DNA from: Dichetophora obliterata
Taxonomy: Eukaryota; Arthropoda; Insecta; Diptera; Sciomyzidae
Direction of reading: 5' to 3'
Length of the DNA: 64,000 bases
Assembly (NCBI GenBank): GCA_963920525.1
Contig: OY986436.1
Location: 85,468,970-85,532,969 of the forward strand
The notes below the pieces were generated by a model that worked only from the letters and a program-made list of their open reading frames with translations, did not search any database and was not told where the DNA came from. The position numbers and the translations under genes are program-made. Below, piece after piece: positions 10,036 through 22,289 of the stretch; position 1 is the stretch's first letter, and the number at the start of each line of letters is the position of its first letter.

Positions 10036-11357
10036 AGTAAATACAAGAAAAATATCAGTTTCCGCAATGTAAAAAGTATTTCCTCTAAAGTGGTACTGGT
10101 ATTTTTTGAGCTAGTAAATTTAGTAGTGTTTTAACTAGTTGACTACACTTCAGGATAGCTCCAAAGTAGCCAGTACTACTAGTTCTACTGAAATCTTCTT
10201 TCTATGCATTCAACTGGCGAATTTTACCCAAGCATGTCATAGGAAGGGGTCAGTTGCTACCTTTTACACTCTAATTCCCTAGCCACACCACTAGTGATAA
10301 ATGGGCAACATTTTTGCAAGTCAGACACTTAATATAAGAAAAATGTAGCCAAAGTTAAAGTATTCTTGAGTTAATACATTTATATGTTTTCATCACAATT
10401 TTGTATTGATCCTAGTTGTCCCAGAAACCATTTCAAGATACATTTTGTAAACATTTTTTAGAAGCATTTCATATTCCATTGCTATTTAATATTAAATTTT
10501 TATAGCAATTGCATAGGCAGTAAGATGTTTACTGCTTCATTTCTAAATAAAAGTAAAATTTTATCGTTTAAATAAAGGAAGTTCTGAAATTGGCATTTAT
10601 GTTTATTTAAATTACCATTAACCTTACTCAGAAATGTACTAATAGCATGAGAGAATTAGGAGAATTTTTTATTAAAAATGTACTTAAAAATTTAAAATAA
10701 CATATTTTATTACATAAACCACATCAATGGAATTTTTGACATATTTCCAGCATTTTTTCCATTAATTCCAATATATTAACTCATAAAAAAACGTGTTGGT
10801 TGGTTGCCAAAAAAATATTTAAATGGCAAAATTTAATTTTTTCACAAAGAGAACAAATGAATCAAAATACTTTGCTTTACTTTAGCAAGTATCCTTACTA
10901 ACTAGATTACAGCAAACTTACTGGGAATTATACATTACATTTCTTATCTTTGCAATGCAGAAGTCATGCATCGTTTAGTAAGGTTCTTACGAGAGGAGCT
11001 AATGGGTTGTTGTTCAACGAAATTGAAGAGCTTTATACGAGTATGCCATGTTTTTCAAATGTCATGTTTTCAAAGTATATGACTCAGTCAAGACATAAAA
11101 AACATAAACGATAAGCAGTAAGAACTTAAAGTTGATTGAACAGAGCCTTTTATCCATTGCCTTGGGTCAGAAAAGTAGCTAGTGCGTATAGAACTACTGA
11201 AGTAGCTAGCGAGAATGGGGCATTTGTTACTCTTGATACTGACAAAAGTTCTTGATTAGAACAACTGTTGTAATTGCATCATTTTTCATAGTTGTTGGTT
11301 TGATAAAGTTAAAAATAATAACTAACTAATATAAGCAATTAGACATGATACCACATA
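10036..11357. other. A+T-rich DNA, nothing recognised
   Basis: Many tagtag and agctag clusters (10050-10200, 11165-11210) but no clear terminal repeats, ORF or RNA gene. Confidence 0.45.
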
Positions 11358-11734
11358 CAGTTAATCAAATAAGTTTAGGCACAAAGCTATTCAAAATGTT
11401 AGTTTGTTAGTAAAATTGTTTTTACTTCACTTAAAGAAACAAATAGTATGAGCAGTTAAAAAATAAACTTTTTGTTGTCGTTTTTACAACAAAAGATAAT
11501 TTAATTTAAATTTTATTTCAGATTAAATGTTAAAAAAACTAAAAATAAACAAAATTTTAAATTCAAAAAAGTTTAAGCTCATGCTGTTTGTCTACCATGT
11601 TTTTGCAAATATAACAGTAATATTTTAGTTTTCTTTGAACTTGCCATTTCTCTGCTCATAAGTATTGCGCAATCATCCAAATGTCAATTGATTTAAGATA
11701 GTGTTTATCTTGATTTCGTGATATATTGAGCAAA

Positions 11735-11955
11735 ATGGGCAGCTGAACCGAAAATTCGGTAGACGTTCGTAAAATAATAATAAATCTTTATGTACAGAAA
11801 AAGACGAATTGCGAAATCGGTAAAATAATACAGCGGTCATATTCGAGTATGCGTAACATCACAAGCAATTATGAAAATACTGGTAAAGTAGAGCGTAAGA
11901 CCCCCATTTGGGCGGCCAAAAACATTTACGCCATGCCAAAAGTGAATTGTAGTGG
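11735..11955 (+). pseudogene. Tc1 transposase, N-terminal DNA-binding part
   Basis: From the ATG at 11735, an in-frame TGA follows at codon 4. After it the frame reads a Tc1-like helix-turn-helix region with IIINLYVQKK and CEIGKIIQRS, and later TGKVERK. A one-base shift near 11910 then continues into GRPKTFTPCQK, the GRPR-like AT-hook motif. Similarity is lost at about 11955, where foreign DNA begins. It is non-functional. Confidence 0.75.
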
Positions 11956-14252
11956 CTGCAGTTGCTCAATTATGCTATTCTGTTTTCTTCTGTTTTCTTA
12001 AAAAGGATAAAACTTTGGCTTTTAGAATGTAATTATTCAGATATTGATGCATAACTATTGCTTACAATCTGATTAAAGTCTCTTTGAGATCATTTCGTAT
12101 ATTGTTAGTTTGTTGTTCGGTTTGTTTCTTCTATCGTTTACAATAATTTAATAATTATTATTTTTTAATTATAATTTTTAATAATAATTAATAAACATTT
12201 TTTTACTGTGTAATCTTAACTAATTTTATTTTAAGTCCTGTACCCTTTTTCATAATTTCATTATCTTATTATTTCTTTTTATATAATTTAAACATTGTTA
12301 TTTTGGAATTAGTATTGTTATTATTTTTAAATTTTAATTAATTACTTTAATTATTTCGATTATTATATTTTAATATATAACTGTATTCGTCTATAGTTCC
12401 TAGTGAACTATAGAATAAGTTCTTATTCTTTCATTATGTTTCTTTCAGTAATTCTGTAATTTTGTAAAAAAATAACAAAAAAATAAATAAAATTTGCTCC
12501 GACTCGATTTTTCAAGGAAAAAAATTATAAACTCTCTTTATTTTATTTTAAAAATCGAGTCAGAGCAAATGCTCACTTTTTATGCATTCCAGCTTAAATG
12601 TGTGCTTTGTATGACATCCTTGGTTATCTAAAACTTTTGGTTATCAAAGCGGTAGCTATAAAATTCTTTTAATTTGTGTTAAATATGATTTAGCGTGATT
12701 GTTAAGGGAGGTTTTAGGCCAATACGGTTTATATTAAGGCATACTTGAGAAGATGATTTCTAAAAAAGTTTATTATTTATACTGTTTTATTTTCGTGTTA
12801 ATTTTACATCATCAGTGTATATAACATATAGTTTTTATATATAAAGATGGCGCTGAAGTTGGTGTGCAGAAGGTGAAAGAAGGTGAAAATAGGGCCACAT
12901 TATAGCTCAGCTCCAGATCGTCAGCACAAAACAAAAAAAAAAAAAAGAAAATGCATTCGAAAAATTACTCTTCAATGCATATTTTTTACCAAAATTGAAT
13001 GAAAATATGAAAAATTAAGAAAATTATGAAGTGTTGAAAAAAAGCCGAACAATTTACCAATTTACGTTATTTTTGATCATATTGTTGCATGTAAAAAATA
13101 GAAAAATTGTACAAAGACGCTCATTTTAGTAAAACATGTGAAGAATTACATTAAAAACAGATTAAAAAAAAAGTTAATTAATTTTGGTCGATTTGTTTGT
13201 TTGCTGTAGTGTGGCCCGTTTTGAAAAAGTATTTTTCGAAAAAAACGCGTTTAAAGATATTCTGGTTAGTTAAAGGTACTCTGGCAATTGTGTCAACACA
13301 AAAAAAATGAAACTATTTCAGCAAAAAATTTTTTTTTCTATAACACTGTACAAAATTAAAATTAAGCTCATAAAATAAAAACAAAAACTATTTCAAACAA
13401 TGCAGATTACTTCTTCCATCAAAAGTTCCGAAAATATTTCTATCAAACGTTCCTTCCTTCTTTTCCCACAAGCGCGCCACTTTATTAGTATTTTGCAAGA
13501 AAAACTTGTGCGTTTATTTTTAATGGATCTTAAAGACTCCTTATCAGCATCGACAAGATAAAATTTTGATTCAACGAACTTTAATAGCTTTTCGTTTCTT
13601 TCGTTCTTCAAAAATGTGCACCACATCATTTCATACAGCTCCTATTTAGTGAAGGAGAATGTGTTTCCTTAAAAAAAAGGGAAATTAAATAGAAGCGAGC
13701 GTGTGCGAAACCCCAAATTAGTTTTAAAATAATGAATAAACACTTATTCAACATATACTGAAAAATCAGCCCGGTGTCAAGTGGTGTCAAATAAGTCCCA
13801 CCTTCTAGAAGTTAAAAAATAAAAACAAATAGCGCAGAAATAGCGCTTCTGACATTTTTGAAAATTTCCTTAATATGTATCCATTTTTACAATTTTTTTT
13901 AATAAGATTATATACATTATACCTTTTACTTGAAACTCCATTGCAAACATTTAAAAAAAAATATTGTAGAAAAATGCACTTGCGTCTTAAAAACTGCACT
14001 AATTTTAACTGATATTCAAAACAAAATTTATAAAATTAAATATATGTTTTACACTCCTTATTACTCAATATTTATCTTCAGTATCAGTGACTTCAGTGAC
14101 AAAAAAATTCTTAATACCATCTCTTTTAGATCTTTACTCATAAACTTGTACAGTTATTTTCTCAAATCAATTTCATCCAGCTAGCATGTTCTACACGATT
14201 CACTGTGTAACGGTTTAAAAATACTGAAATTCTCAAAAAATTCAAAATATAA
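11956..14252. other. Insertion splitting the Tc1 transposase (about 2.3 kb)
   Basis: Non-coding A+T-rich DNA that interrupts the Tc1 gene between its DNA-binding and catalytic parts. It contains a hairpin of 22-bp arms (atttgctccgactcgatttt at 12491 and its complement near 12550) and an inverted gggccaca(c/t)ta motif pair at 12892 and 13210. No terminal repeats or target duplication were identified, so the class of the inserted DNA is unknown. Confidence 0.5.
12491..12571. repeat. Short hairpin, about 22-bp arms
   Basis: Arms at 12491-12512 and 12549-12571 are nearly perfect reverse complements around the core gactcgattttt, with an A+T-rich loop of about 37 bp. It could be a tiny MITE or a strong cruciform site. 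Confidence 0.75.
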
Positions 14253-14812
14253 GTACTAAATAAAGCTAGGTATCATGGGCGAGTTCCTCGGCACAAACCG
14301 TTTACTTCAGCTACAAACAAGAAATAGAAATTGGAGTTCGCAAAACTCCACGTAAATGAGCCAGATTTATTTTGCAATTGTTTTATATTTAGTGCTGAGT
14401 TCAAATACAATTTATTTGGCTCGGATGGCGCTCAGAAAATATGCAGAAAACCTAACAAAGAAATGCAGAAAAATATTACAATTAACACAGTGAAACACGG
14501 TGGCGGCAATGTTATGGTTTAGGGGTGTGTGGTGGCATCTGGAGTTGAGAATCTTGTTGTTGTTAATGAAAAAATGGATGAGCAACTTAATTTTAATATT
14601 TTAAAAGAAAATTTGGCACCCTGTGCTGAAAAGTGGGGGGTAATTGGGAAACAATATTTATTTTAATAAAATAACGATTCAAAACATTCGTCTTATCTTG
14701 TGCAGGAATAACTAATCTACCACTGTAAGCAGCTCGAAAAACCTCCGCAGTCACCAGAAATTAACCTCATTGAGCATATTTGGCATTTACTGGAATAAAA
14801 TTGAACATCATC
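14253..14812 (+). pseudogene. Tc1 transposase, catalytic part (degenerate)
   Basis: The plus strand reads VLNKARYHGRVPRHKPF, then (past a stop) KLEFAKLHVNEPDLF, FSAEFKYNLFGSDG, TVKHGGGNVMV and, after further stops, NNDSKHSS and a stretch ending INLIEHIWHLLE. These match the Tc1 catalytic domain blocks in order. The first catalytic aspartate (FSDE) is now A; the final glutamate in IEHIW remains. Several stops and shifts make it a relic. A foreign segment begins at about 14812. Confidence 0.85.
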
Positions 14813-15516
14813 ACCAGGGCTACATGCTGCTTCTAAGATTGAACATCATGCTGCTTCTAAGACATTTCCTGCTTATTTAAAACGTCCTTTTATGTTTCCT
14901 AAATTCCAAATATGAAAAGTTTTTGGGACATTTTTTTCGTAATTTTTTATCGTTTATGTTTTTCAGGTTATTTTTACTAGATTTAGGTAATTTTTAGAGA
15001 TTTTTAAGTTATTTTATTGTGATTTTTGGACTTTTTTCATTTTTAGAACATTTTTCGGTTTTTTAAGTCATATTAGTGTAATTTTAAATATATTATTTTG
15101 TTTTTTTTATAAAAAATGTCAAAATAAAAATGTTTAAACATATTCCTTTAACACTAGAGGCCCTTCAATCAAAAACTTTACCTCTCGACAAAGGAGAAGA
15201 TTTGTTTATAGACTTCGGTGAAAAAAACCTCTGCGAGTGGTGAAACTGACGAAAGGGTATGTAGAAAAATAAAACAAGTGTTAGGATAAGTGTTAAAAAT
15301 AAAACTCAGGATATGCTTGTATAAAATAAATTTTAATTAAGTAATGTTTTATTTTTAAGGCTAAATTTTTTGTTTATTTTTTACACAACTGTTTGCGTTT
15401 TTTAGGTAATTTTTGTTAGTTTTTAGGTAATTTTCTGCAGTTTTTAGGTAATTTTTGTCAATAATTTTTTTTTTTTTTTAGGTAATTTTTTTAGGTCATC
15501 AAAATCCGAGCCCTGA
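14813..15516. other. Second insertion in the Tc1 gene
   Basis: T-rich non-coding DNA with at least five copies of a tttttaggtaattttt motif (14960-15000 and 15400-15500), ending tcatcaaaatccgagccctg just before Tc1 coding sequence resumes. It is an unclassified insert about 700 bp long. Confidence 0.5.
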
Positions 15517-15600
15517 TTATCACATAACGTCAAAAATACGCTCAAGGAGGCCGGCCATACGCTCCAATACGGCAATGGTCAGAAATAACACCTTAGGAGA
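15517..15600 (+). pseudogene. Tc1 transposase, C-terminal fragment
   Basis: The frame reads SHNVKNTLKEAGHTL, matching the Tc1 C-terminal block after the IEHIW motif. It is interrupted by the hAT element at 15609. The last residues (RGGNSGQRKPY, stop at 17096-17098) are beyond that insertion. Confidence 0.6.
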
Positions 15601-15608
15601 CATACAAT

Positions 15609-17028
15609 TAGGGTATGCAACTATTCGACATTATTAAAATAACCGGTCTCAAATAGTACAATTTGTACAAAACCGGTTTTTGAATTATTCGATTAGAAAA
15701 AACCGGTTTTCTTAAATTAAACAAATTATTGACGTTTTTACCTACATATGATACATCTATGCAGTTTTTATTTAACAAAAATAACAATTAAAAAAAAAAT
15801 AAAGTAAGACATTTATAAGACCGTTATTAAAATTATGGAGATAATTTGTTAAGGGTGTTTTTTATAGAGTGATACAAGTCTAAATCAGAATAAAACATAG
15901 TTATATATTTTTAATATCAATGAAACGGGCTTTATTGGATAGAAAATTTTATGACATTAATGTTTAAATATAATTTCGGCCGTATCTTGCCGATAAATCT
16001 TCGAATGTTGATTTCCAGGTGTTCAATTGTGTGGTTTATCGACGTAGACAAGTGACTTTACATAACCCCAAAGAAAATAATCCAATGGGGTTAAATCACA
16101 CGATCTTAGGGGCCAATTACTTGGGCCATTTCGTGAAATTATTTTCTCGTCAAAAGTTTCCTTGAGTAAATCAATTGTAGCGCCCGCTGTGTGGCATGTG
16201 GCTCCGTCGTGTTGGAACCACATATGAGCAAGATTAATGCCAGCTAATTGAGGTACGAAAAAACTTCGAATCATGTTCCTATACCGTTCGCCATTGACAT
16301 TAAGTGGAAGGACACAACCCCAGTTGCTGAGAACGGCGACGAATTGATTGATTAGGATCATCTTCAATGCTTTCCTGTACAGCGGCTACAGATTCTTCAG
16401 TGCGCACTGTTCGGCGTCTCATGGGATGCACATTATCAGAAACAGTAAATGTGGTCCAAAAACGATCTATTGTTCTTCGAATTAGCAGCTCTGAAGGACG
16501 ATTATGTACGTTTTCGATTATGTTAAGATTTTAGCTTTTAGACAGTTTTTGGCTTTATTTTTTATAAAATGAGAAACTGAAAAAACACGTTTACTTAAAG
16601 TAGATGTGGGATATATTGTCAACAATGCGGTAAGCAAATTATCTAATTTTTTGGTTCTTTTATTAAATTTTTCGCAAGGAATGCATTATTAAATAAAAAT
16701 GTTTAAGTTACATTAAATACGCCAGGTGTTTGGAAATGCTTTTTTAACAAAATTAAATAAAAGCAGAGATAAGAAATGTTAGCAACATTGGTAAAATGTC
16801 AAAACGCAAGCAGAAAATAAACAGGGTCGCTCAAATACAGTGAAAAAAGTGGTTTAAAGACACTTTTATATTGCAATTTTATACATTTCTTGACTATTCG
16901 AGCAGTCGAATAATTCGAGCCAAAAAAATTGGTTTTCGAATTATTCGAAATTTGCGATTTTTAAAAAACCGGATCGGTTTAAAAAAAAGCGCAACGCCGA
17001 ATAATTCGAACCGGTTTTGTATACCCTA
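15609..17028. mobile_element. hAT-like element, 1420 bp, in the Tc1 element
   Basis: The termini are inverted, TAGGGTATGC on the left and TAGGGTATAC on the right strand, with exact 8-bp target duplications CATACAAT at 15601-15608 and 17029-17036. Both ends are rich in ataattcgaa and aaccggtttt motifs in mirrored orientation. There is no hAT transposase; the interior holds a rosa mariner. The 8-bp duplication and TAGGG-type ends support the hAT superfamily. Confidence 0.85.
15851..16540 (-). pseudogene. Rosa-type mariner, deleted copy
   Basis: The terminus at 15851 (aagggtgttttttatagagt) is the same as in the copy at 28851-30006. On the minus strand the reading starts near HNRPSELLIRRTIDRFW, continues to RRRTVRTEESVAAVQ, then jumps by internal deletion to NVNGERYRNMIRSFF, QHDGATCHTA and RSCDLTPLDYFLWG. 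The segment with the first catalytic aspartate is missing, and the C-terminus is frameshifted. The 5' end is truncated near 16540. It sits inside the hAT element, so it is the youngest of the three nested layers. Confidence 0.9.
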
Positions 17029-17036
17029 CATACAAT

Positions 17037-17098
17037 TTAGTGTTAAGCATGCGTTGACTTTTAGAGGTGGTAATTCAGGCCAAAGGAAGCCTTACTAA
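17037..17098 (+). pseudogene. Tc1 transposase, extreme C-terminus
   Basis: Reads SVKHALTFRGGNSGQRKPY and stops at 17096-17098. The RGGN block near the end is typical of Tc1 transposase C-termini. It resumes directly after the hAT target duplication. Confidence 0.6.
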
Positions 17099-17299
17099 GA
17101 ATTAGATGACTCAAAAAATACTCACCCTGATGTTAAAACAATTTTACTTTTCACTTGTTTTTAGTTTTTCTAGCATTTAATCAGAAATAAAATGGAAATT
17201 AAATTATCTTTTGTTGTAAATACACAGTAAAAAGTATATTTTTTAAGTGCTAAACTAACATTTTGAATAGCTTTGTGCCTAAACTTTTTTGATTCACTG

Positions 17300-18063
17300 T
17301 ATGTATTTAGTCTCTAGTTTCCAGAAACATGATAACAAAATATTTTCACTACAACAAACATACCCACACGTTGCACAACTTCTGTCGTTAAGACTCCTCC
17401 ACCCTCCTTAGGGTTGTGTATCACGAAAACTAGACACCGAAACAAGTTACTTAGATGCGCCTTTAGGATTGGAGTTTGGCAAACGTGCAAAATTCATCCC
17501 TTAAACATTTGGGAACCACCGTTAAATACACTTATCAGCTCTGTATTAAAGTTCAACACAAAAGTTGATGTTTTCACAGGATGAAGTTGTTAAACTTCAT
17601 GTACGTCGTCTGAATATGAAATGATTTTCTTTTTTAGCTTGGACTTAAATCTGAATTAATAGCATGAAACGCAGGAACAAGTTGTTCTTTCGTCGTATTT
17701 TTTGGGGTTTCCTTGATTTATGAGTTCTACGCTCTGCCCCAGGCTAGACATCTTCGATCTCCTCACGCAACCCACTTCTAATTTTGAATAGTGGTTTCCT
17801 CTTTATGTTGTTGATGTTTAGTATTGGTGTTGTTGGTGCTTCCTTTGTGTTCCCGATACTATTATTGTTGGCGGTAATGGCTAATCGCAGGTCTCTCAGG
17901 GAAGTAAGATATAAAGAAGGTTAAGAGTAAAGCAAAACAGTAAAGAGAGTGAGTTAGTAAGCGGAATAAAAATACATTTGTCTGATGACTGTCTGAGCGC
18001 ACACAAAAGCATGTGATGGAAACATGTTTTCGTTCTCAATGCGGGTTGAACCTAAACTCCGAC
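17300..18063. other. Probably unique host DNA
   Basis: Less A+T-rich than its surroundings and without visible repeats. No ORF longer than about 60 codons is convincing. It could be ancestral non-repetitive sequence. Confidence 0.4.
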
Positions 18064-18489
18064 CAGTGATGTGATTTGGAGGGATTTCGCCCTTTTGTGG
18101 GATTTTTAAACCATAAATCGGCGAAAGGGCGTTGAGTTTTTTGGCGATGATTTTTTACTATGGTAAAACTCTTTGGTCTCTTCGGTTTCTTTGTTGTTAT
18201 TTCTATCGTAAATGTAAGCTCAATAAAATACAAATAAAAATGCTGTGTCAATATTTTGAAACATTGAAATCCTTTTAAAGAACTGATTGGCATCACTTTG
18301 CCTGTAATCTTGTGCAATTACCAAATCAATCTTGTGTTTCGTTGAATTTTCGTAGTAATTGATTGAAAAAAAAACTTAATTTATTTCAATTAAATTGATT
18401 CGATACCAGATTTTTACCTAATTTTGGACTCAAACTTTATTCCGCATCATTAATAACTCAGCTTGAATGAATACAATGTTATTATAAGT

Positions 18490-19413
18490 ATACTAAGGTG
18501 CTTTGAAAAAAGTTCCATTTCTACCCCCTTAAACTAAACCATGGTCTATTTTATGATATTTTCAAAATATTTTGGATTGTACGATAACCATCAGTGAGCT
18601 AAAATTTTTTGCAAAAACCTCAAAAAGTTATGTTTGCGTAAATATATAGGCCGGTGTAACAGTTGTAAAAAAAAACTGTTTTCTGCAATCGGATTAAAGA
18701 TTATGTTATTTTTGGTGCATATTGTTTATTTAATTTCCATACAAAAACTTTGAAAATTTAAATAACATCATAACTTTTATTTTTTTTTTTAATTTTTTAC
18801 AATACTTTTTTAGTAGGTGTTTATTTTATAAATAATATTTTAGCTTTAAGCAATTCTTACCAGGAAACAATGCCAGCACTCAAAACCTTTGCAATAATAT
18901 ATTGAAAATGAGGATCGCATTAGAAATAATGAAGTTAATTTAATTTTAATGAAAATAATTGAAACAAAAATTCACGAAAAACAGCATTATCCTCTACCCA
19001 ATAACGACGATGATGCCATGTGACATCACTAAGTCGCATGTCGCAAAACAAACGGTATCACATACAAATTAGTCAAAATCAAAATTAGGTCAAGCATGTG
19101 TAAAAATTGTCTCGTCTTTAAACAGTAAATCCGACTGCATAAATGTACAGTTGTTTGATGCAGATTGGAAGAGCTTTTTCCGGTCTTTAATTTTGGACAG
19201 TTTATTTTTTCCCAACTATTACAGCAGTCAATATATTTACAAAAAACATAATTTATGTAGGTTTTTGCTTAAAAGTTTTAGCTACTGACGGCTTTCGTTA
19301 CAGCCAAAATATTTTGGAAATTAATATGAAATAGATCAAGGTTAATTTTAAGAGGTGTACAAATGGAACTTTTTTCTCCCCCATACAAGTCGAGGAACCT
19401 CAAAGTATACGTA
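18490..19413. mobile_element. Inverted-repeat element nested in the hAT element
   Basis: Arms of about 220 bp (18500-18730 and 19160-19385) are reverse complements, sharing aaaaaagttccattt at the outside and ccaaaatattttgg-like and gtaaatatat motifs further in. The extreme ends carry gtatact on both sides. It looks like a foldback or MITE without coding sequence; the family is unknown. Confidence 0.75.
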
Positions 19414-19521
19414 TTATTTTTATTGTTTATTATTATCGTATTTTTATTCTCAATGAATTTTTAGAAAATAAATAAGGTTTTTATTTCACTTCATGCTTAT
19501 TAAATAATCATATATATAAAG

Positions 19522-19605
19522 TGGCGGCCGTAGCCTAGTGGGTAGAGTGCGTGGCCTTTAAGCTAAAGAACCGTGGTAGCCCGGGTTCAATTCTAGCTCA
19601 GACAG
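19522..19605 (+). pseudogene. tRNA-like module
   Basis: A-box-like TAGCCTAGTGGGTAG at 19531 and B-box-like GGTTCAATTCT at 19584-19594, separated by about 40 bp as in tRNA genes, followed by a run of six T at 19610 that could stop Pol III. The T-arm does not pair well, so it is probably not a functional tRNA. Confidence 0.5.
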
Positions 19606-20026
19606 AAAGTTTTTTCAATTGCATTAATTCTTCTGTTCGGTCGTCACCCCTCTGCAGACAATGCCACACCTCAGAGAGTAAAAATTGCCATGTAAAGCTT
19701 CTTGAGAACATAAGCCGTTCGGAGTCGGCATAAAACACGTAGGTCCAGTTCTCGATCATTTGTGATCAAACATTTAATAACACGCACAACACAATTGATC
19801 AATATAAGCTAGGTCAAAGTCCTTCCAAGGGCTGAAATGGCCAGTTTATTTTAATTTTTTTTATATATAAAATTATACAAAAATTATTTATTTTGCTTAT
19901 TTTGACATTAAAGCTGGAGGGATTTTTCGCGGGATTTCAGAACATTTTGGAAGATATAGAGTTAGCCATAAAGGGATTTTTACACATGCATTTGGTATTT
20001 TTAGCAAAATGAAAATCACATCACTG

Positions 20027-22289
20027 ACTTCGACCAGCTGAGCATGAGAGCGAGCAACGCGCGCCCAAGCAGGTCTCTGTGTGTGGAGCAGAAGTCAGCT
20101 GAGTATATAGCTGCCTGGTTGACTCGCTGAAAAGTCTTTCAACGCATTTTAGTCTGAGTTCGAAAAAGCAAATAAAATGACAACGTAGCGGACGTTCGTG
20201 TCGACGGAAACACATTATACGAAAAAGTCTAACATTTACTAGTGTTGTTGTGGACTTTATTGTGATTTCAACGCTAAGAATTTTTTCGATTTGTTTTCAT
20301 CTTTTAGTTATTTTATTGTGTTTGCTTTTAAAAAAAATCGTTGTCTTTTGCGAAATGTGACCGCAGAACAAACAATTTGAAAAAAAAAGAAAATATTTTA
20401 AAACGCATTTTTTGCAAACGATTTCGAGACGCATGACCACCGCGCACCGACTGAGTTCTTATCAGGCGTGGATTTTGAACCTAACGATCACTCTCAGCTG
20501 GATTTTTTATTTACTTCTTCCTTCTCCGTGTGGCGCTCCATTGAAGCGAAGCGATTTGAAATTGTAGCAAAAGCGCTAATCGTTATTGTTAATTGTGAGA
20601 TAAAAAACAATGGGAATAAAGTTAAAAAAGGTCGAAATTTACAATAACAACAAAAAATAAAGCGAAAACAAAATTTTGCAAGAAAGTGAAAATAATAAAA
20701 ATAAAAATGTGAAAATTTTCGATCAAAGTGCCACTCACGATAAAATATAAATAAACAACAAAGCACTAGCTGGTCTAGTCTTCCTGCCTAACGACTGCCT
20801 CCATATCAGGAGCAATCATCACTTCAATATAAACGCACGTTACGGAGATTGTTGCGTAACGTCACAAAAAATTGTATTTATCTAAACAAAGAAAGAAAGC
20901 AAGAAAGAAATCAAAAAAAAAAAATACAAGAAAAATACAAGGCGTGCGAGATTCGCTGTAGCCCGTGATTTCCCTTGAATGTTTTTTAAACAGCCTTTGT
21001 TTTTGCGAAGGGAGCCGCATTTTCGACATTTTTGTTTTTATTGATTATTTATGTACAGGATAAGATAAAGTCCCTTTAGAAAACATTACCTGTGTTAATT
21101 TCATCATATTTTTAAAATGTGCCTTTTCCCGGGTATTTTCCACTTATGTGTGTGGTTATGAAGTTCAGTGATATTCTCGGAACTCAACAATGAGCACTTT
21201 TTTTTAGAAGCGGGAGAAACCCGGGACAATTCCTTGATAACGCATACTTTTTCTGCTTGTATAAAATTACAACGAATATTTTGATAGCTAGTTATTATCA
21301 AATCTGTGTAATAGATCTCAATCTGTAATGGATCTTAAACATTTCAATATAAACTACCTGTTTTATTAGTCAAGTTTTGTTTTTGTTAGAATAGGGAAAA
21401 TAATGAGGCCTTTTATACAAAGTAAATCATTCAAGTGAAGTAAACGCTTAAAATTTTTTCATAAATTACATAGTTTTAAAAGAATTTATTATAAATTATC
21501 ACACTTTGATACCTTAATCTTTGGTTTTAATTTTAGACCTGTTTGTGTTAATCATTAATATCTCATTTCACTAACATTTAAATATCGGGCGTTTCATGCA
21601 CTTTCGGTAACGATTCACAAATCATGTCTTCGATTTGCTTAAAATTTCGATAGAAATTTGGTTGATAGACAAACGTGAAAATCCATTTTGGCTTTTTTAA
21701 TGTTTACAGTGATGGAAAATATGATAGAAACGGCAAGCAATTTGCCATAGCAAACAAATCATTAATTGTTTTAGTAAAGTATTTACATGCGGCCTATTTA
21801 TTGTTCAAGAAAGCTGGATAACGGTGCTTTATTATGTTTTAAAAAATGTATCATTTGTGTATGCGCATTTATAAAGTGAACACGTTTTTGATTTGGAAAG
21901 AAATGCTATTAAATTGTGCTAACAAAATTACAACTACGTATATAAATACCAAAACAATTATTAAATCAACTGATAATTTTTGTGGTATTCGTCTTTTTAT
22001 AATTAAAGTAAAGGCAAAACAGAGAGAGAAATAGCAGAACTAATGAAATGCTCTAAAAAAGTGTTCTTTGCAATTCATTTCGCGCTTAAAGAAGAAATAC
22101 GAGGAAGAAAATGTAGAAGCTCAGAAAAATTTGATGAAGTGATGATTAGAAAATCTAAAAAAAAAAATTCAGTTTTCATCCGAAGAACTAAAGTAGTTAA
22201 ATGCTTCAGTAACCAGCGGAAAAATGCCAAAAAAAGGCTGACAAAAAGAGATTTGAAGACACATTCTACAAAAAAAAAAATTGTTGTGT
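20027..22289. other. Mostly unique DNA, possible promoter and 5' leader
   Basis: From 20030 to 20960 the plus strand resembles a fly promoter and leader: a tatata at 20104, CG-containing blocks (gacgttcgtgtcgac at 20191), then an A-rich leader with gtgaaaattttcgatcaaagtgcc near 20700. No long ORF follows, as expected if a 5' non-coding exon is followed by an intron. From 21000 to 22289 nothing is recognised. The transcription claim is an inference only. Confidence 0.3.

Larger units (their letters stand above)
11358..17299 (+). mobile_element. Tc1-like transposon with about 200-bp TIRs, broken by insertions
   Basis: The left end at 11358 and the reverse complement of the right end at 17299 both start CAGT(T/G)AATCAAA and continue as similar sequence for about 200 bp, sharing gtttaggcacaaagctattc and ttacaacaaaagataattt. 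TA flanks both sides (11356-11357, 17300-17301). Pieces of a Tc1-type transposase lie in order between the ends at 11735-11955, 14253-14812, 15517-15600 and 17037-17098. Removing the intervening DNA leaves about 1.6-1.8 kb, a normal size for long-TIR Tc1 elements such as S or Minos. Confidence 0.85.
18064..20026. mobile_element. hAT-like element, 1963 bp, nonautonomous
   Basis: The termini CAGTGATGTGATTT and the complementary AAATCACATCACTG are inverted. The flanking 8-mers are ACTCCGAC (18056-18063) and ACTTCGAC (20027-20034), a one-mismatch 8-bp target duplication. Both subterminal regions carry gggattt motifs. No transposase coding is visible. The interior contains a nested inverted-repeat element (18490-19413) and a tRNA-like module (19522-19605). 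Confidence 0.8.
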
